From positions 31,587,493 through 31,651,492 of the forward strand of contig NC_133223.1 of assembly GCF_040436345.1 (NCBI RefSeq): a DNA stretch of 64,000 bases, in the 5' to 3' direction. This DNA comes from Pagrus major. Its lineage: Eukaryota > Chordata > Actinopteri > Spariformes > Sparidae. Position numbers and translations under genes: made by a program. Below the pieces are notes generated by a model. That model was not told the DNA's origin, did not search any database, and was given only the letters and a program-made list of their open reading frames with translations. This document shows, one piece after another, positions 33,992 through 64,000 of this stretch (position 1 is the stretch's first letter; the number at the start of each line of letters is the position of its first letter).

Positions 33992-34544
33992 GTTTAACCA
34001 TCAAAAGTCTATAGCATAACTTAAAGCAAGTACCATACAGTATAATCTATACACATAAAGGTCTTCATGAGAAAATATTATCTGTTATCTACATATCTGT
34101 TCCATTTCCTGGTAACTCTGTTTTCATGTCGTACTCAGATGATCAACCTTGATGTCCACAGCAAGGTTCTGTGTGAACTGCTCTCAGTGCACCACTTTGT
34201 AAAGGGCTATTACACCAGCAAATACTGAATGGCAATTGGTTGTAGATGGATTTATATACCCTGGGCTATCATATATTTGCAGGTAGAATGTATGGCTTTT
34301 TAACAAATAATGATAGAAAACAAAATGTCCTTGATCCTAGTTATACTTACTATTAAAATTTTTAATGTAGCATATTATAATCTGAAGCAAATATTACAAG
34401 ATAAGCATATTCCTATGGACAATGAAGACATTTTTTTTGAAAAAGCCAGTTTTGCATTGTTCAATCAGTGCTTTCTTGTTTAGTACATATATTCCTGATG
34501 TAGACATGGTTAAGACTGGATGGATGAGAAGTATTCAATTGCTC

Positions 34545-60794
<26,250 letters not shown>

Positions 60795-62997
60795 CTGTGA
60801 AGAGGAAGGAAAAAATAGATTAGAAAATGAAGTGAAGGGAGGAGGATGAGCATCGTAGACAAAAAACAGATAGATGGCGATGTGGGGAGTGGAGACAGCC
60901 TGTTAATGTGATTACATGCATTGTGCTCACTTATCATCATGAGTGATCTACACTGGTATGTTCATAGACAAGCCTTAACTTCTGTTATTCCACAAAAGTG
61001 TCTGCCGTCTCAATCCACTTACACCCTTTCCCCTCCCCTGTCCCACAGCTAATACATAATAATCCCCTTTTGTTCGCCTTCTTCTATTAAGCCCCGGAGC
61101 TACAGACATGTCGAGACCGAGGGCTTTCCTCTGCGAGGCTACCAGGAGGAGGATTTTTTTTTTTCTGTTTGGGTGGGCAAACCTACAGGGTCTCTCCCAT
61201 CATCGTATTAAAAGGTGTGTGATAAGAGAGCGCAACCGGATGCTCAGAAACTTTAAGTAGCTGCCTTTAGCCACCTTTGGCAAGTCATCTCGTCTGAGGC
61301 TCTCCGACAGCCTGCCGGTCACATCAGGCTTTACAGTAAATTTGTCATCTCTGGCAGGTAACTGGCGGCTCTTCTTGCAGAAACACAGACGAGTGGGTGT
61401 TGTAATTCTCAATAGTCCCCGAGGGGCTGAACTCGAGATAAAAACGTCTGCTGGCCGCTGGCGGTGGCACAACCCTTTGAAGGGGCACTAGTACTTATGT
61501 CGACCTCGTGCGCTTCGGCTCTGATAAGCAGCCTGTCGCTCCCCTCGGTGTGTGGTAAGAACACCTGGAGGAAACTCAGCCCTCAGAAGAAGCTGAAGCA
61601 CGAGGAACGATGACTAAGAGAGAAAAAGGCTGAATGACAGAGTTGAAACTGTGCTCTGACTGAACAAGTCAAGTTCATCCAAGAGACAGAAAACCATGCC
61701 CAGAAGATGACACTTTTATAAGAACGGAGAGGCTCAGACACGTTTTTAAAGGAAGTGTCTGATATTGATGGAAATATTAAAGGGGAATTCTGTTATTTTT
61801 AAACCTGGGCCCTATTGTTTACATGTTTACGAGTGTAAATTAATCATACTTTAAAATAGTTTTGGAATCGGTCCAGAAGATCAGCTGCACCGGCACTGAA
61901 AGTCTGACAACAAAAAACAATTCTTCGATCCTTTTTGCACAAGAAAAACAAGTTTTGTTTATCAAAAACCAGTCACATATTAAGCTGTGACTTTGAAGCT
62001 TATCATAGAAACTGCAAGCAAGAATTTATTTTCAAACTCTGACTCACATTTCCTTGAATTTCAGAGCGAGTCCTCTCCTCTAATGACACCGGGATCTTAT
62101 TATTTAATGAAAATTCATAGGAATCATTTATGTAATGTTGTCAGACACTTCAGCCTGTCAGTGGCAAAAACAAGCACTGTTAGTCCTTTTATAGGGCATA
62201 TACAGGTTTAAAAACTACTTATTTCCCCTTTAACCAACTGGATACAATTGATATTTCATAATTACGTACAACAAACTTATTAACAAGTGAGGAGGAACGA
62301 GGAAATGGGACATCATAGGTCACTATCTTGATGAAATTGGATAATGTGGTCACACAACAAGTATTTCATTCTGATGCAAGTAGCTACAACTAACCAGTCC
62401 ATCTCTCTAAAGACAGGAAGAGGAGAGGGTTGAGCTTAATACAGATTAGGGGAACCTATGAAGGCAAAATGTTTCCTCCTTTTATCAGAAATGACCAGAC
62501 GACTGACTCACTGCGATGCTGTCAGTGGGGGCTGAGGAGGATCTTACACAATGAGACTGATTAACAAGTGAGTAAAATGTTAGAGCCTCCTTTCAGAAAG
62601 GAATTCAGGTTTGAGGTCAGCTCAACATTTTTATTATAAATGGTCTAAAATGTGGAGATTTTATGTTTGCTCTACCAGAATCTGTCAAACATTACAAACT
62701 TCTTGTGTCACTTCAATCCCGACTCCTTTGAAATAAAAATAAAAATAAAAATGACCACAGCGACACTTGCACACACCACTACAATGTAATAAAAATAACA
62801 GAATAGTTTGTCTTTATGAGAGTCTGAGAGCAAATGCTTTAGATCTGACACTTTAGCAGCTCCATGGCGGCTGTGAACACACGAGTGTTTATATGTGTGG
62901 TTTTGACTCTTGGCAGCATTTACTGCATGCTGGGTACACAGTCTGTATGTGTATGTGTGAGAAAAGGGCGTAAAGGAATAGATAATCTAAAAGTAAA

Positions 62998-63250
62998 GGC
63001 CGCAGCTAACGATTATTTTCATTGTGGATTATTTTTAACAGCAGTTTGGTCAGTAAAATGTTGAAAAATGTCCCAAAATGACGCCTCAAATGTCTTGTTT
63101 TGTCCACAACCGAAAGATATTCAGTTTATCGTCATATAGGAGGAAAGAAAACAGAAAGTCTTCACATTTAAGTATTATCAAAACACTTGGAGATGAATTT
63201 ATATAGATAGAACTAATCAATTCATCGATTAATGCCAGGATCACTCGAGC
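62998..63250. repeat. TAACGATTATTTTCATTG-type MITE, copy 1
   Basis: Starts CCGCAGCTAACGATTATTTT and ends in TCATCGATTAATGCC. Shares CTTGTTTTGTCCACAACCGA-like and AAGATATTCAGTTTA blocks with the common percomorph repeat. Degenerate at the right. Confidence 0.65.
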
Positions 63251-63423
63251 TATTACGATTCATCAATGTTATTTATGACCTTCTGAGGGACTACTTTACA
63301 TCCAAAGCTGAGTTTCTCTTTGTGAGCTGATCGCAAACCAAAATACAAAAAATAATACTCAAGTTAATATCTAACTGCTGTCAGGCTCGTGAGGAGCAGT
63401 AAAAAAGACGCTTCAATACTGAA

Positions 63424-63682
63424 AAGATGCTGCAACTAATGATTATTTTCATTGTCGATTATTTTCTAAATTAAATCGATAACATGTCCAAAAATTGCCC
63501 CCAGTCTTCAAATTGCTTCTTATGTCCAACCAACAGTCCAAAACCCAAAGACTCTTCATTTACTGTCATAAACGATAAAGAAAAGCAGCAAATGTTTGAC
63601 ACTTCTGGCTCAAAAAAATGACTGAAATGATTTATTGTGTAACCAAATTGTGGGAGATTAATCCTCTTAATCGTTGCAGCTC
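63424..63682. repeat. TAATGATTATTTTCATTG-type MITE, copy 2
   Basis: Left end GATGCTGCAACTAATGATTA and right end CTTAATCGTTGCAGCTCC form short inverted ends. The inside has CCAACCAACAGTCCAAAACC. It is more complete than copy 1, in the same orientation, 175 bp away. Confidence 0.7.
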
Positions 63683-64000
63683 CACATCTGAAAGGAATCA
63701 GTCAGCGTTGTCAAATCATTTGACTCTGATGATAAAATGAGTGCGACCAGGTCCAGGTTGTAGTTTCTGGCTCAGGCTATGAAAGGTGGGCCTGAGACCG
63801 AGCAAGAATACTTGGCAGAACCACCCCCCCTTCAGAGTTTCCCTGCTCAGTCTCTCATTCACTGTCTCTGTGTGGACGCCAACCTGCTCCGGGCCCTGGC
63901 CCTGCCCAACTCGGGCCGAGCCAACCAACCCAGAGCGTCGGCCCTCGCTCCATTTCCAGTAAGCGCCTGCAGACTGCTGGCCTTGTCCGAGGGCCAACTT

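Larger units (their letters stand above)
32240..34544 (-). other. gli2: Inferred 3' UTR of gli2
   Basis: Extends from the TGA at 34547-34545 to the signal at 32262. It contains a complete-looking hAT-like insertion of 1160 bp, so about half of the UTR would be transposon. An earlier, unseen poly(A) site is possible. Confidence 0.4.
60795..64000 (-). other. gli2 intron upstream of exon a (runs out of window)
   Basis: No exon with the expected preceding GLI2 sequence (HYEPH...VHG) was seen. The last 900 bp carry two MITE copies. 61000-61500 is unrepeated and moderately GC-rich. Confidence 0.6.

Noticed and set aside
60795..64000. Further gli2 exon in this stretch
   Set aside because: The expected sequence before exon a was not found in any - strand frame. 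The 93-residue frame at 63716-63997 has no resemblance to GLI.

Overview
The window looks like chromosomal DNA of a teleost fish, probably a spiny-rayed (percomorph) fish. It holds intron-split vertebrate genes, long dinucleotide repeats, and many transposons typical of fish: hAT, Tc1/mariner, small inverted-repeat elements and non-LTR retrotransposon pieces. No prokaryotic, organellar or viral genome is present.

Layout. 1-1456 is the 3'-truncated remnant of a SAMD9/SAMD9L-like gene whose 5' part lies before the window. 1457-6600 is repeat-rich and shares several blocks with 16020-20145, so both belong to an old tandem duplication. 6690-15247 is a complete SAMD9L-like gene on the + strand: one probable non-coding first exon, then three coding exons giving 1539 residues (SAM, AlbA_2-like, P-loop NTPase, C-terminal OB-like end). 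15248-32240 has no convincing protein gene. It holds duplicated blocks, a promoter-like island, a hairpin next to a TATA box, a reverse-transcriptase fragment and possible conserved regulatory DNA. 32240-60794 on the - strand is the 3' eleven coding exons of a GLI-family zinc-finger gene, best identified as gli2. They splice with matching phases into 1448 codons plus stop. The N-terminal exons lie beyond 64000, and 60795-64000 is intron.

The two genes are convergent and functionally unrelated. The SAMD9L-like protein belongs to a family of interferon-inducible antiviral and growth-restricting translation inhibitors. GLI2 is the main transcriptional effector of Hedgehog signalling. I see no new multi-gene system. 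The most interesting items are the decayed SAMD9-like tandem array (five indels, all in frame, then an abrupt 3' replacement), a 15-alanine run in Gli2, transposons within about 50 bp of gli2 splice sites, an AGGGCGG tandem array in a gli2 intron, and several promoter-like sites with no gene attached. Exon borders were read by eye from splice signals, frame and remembered family sequence. No alignment or database search was run.
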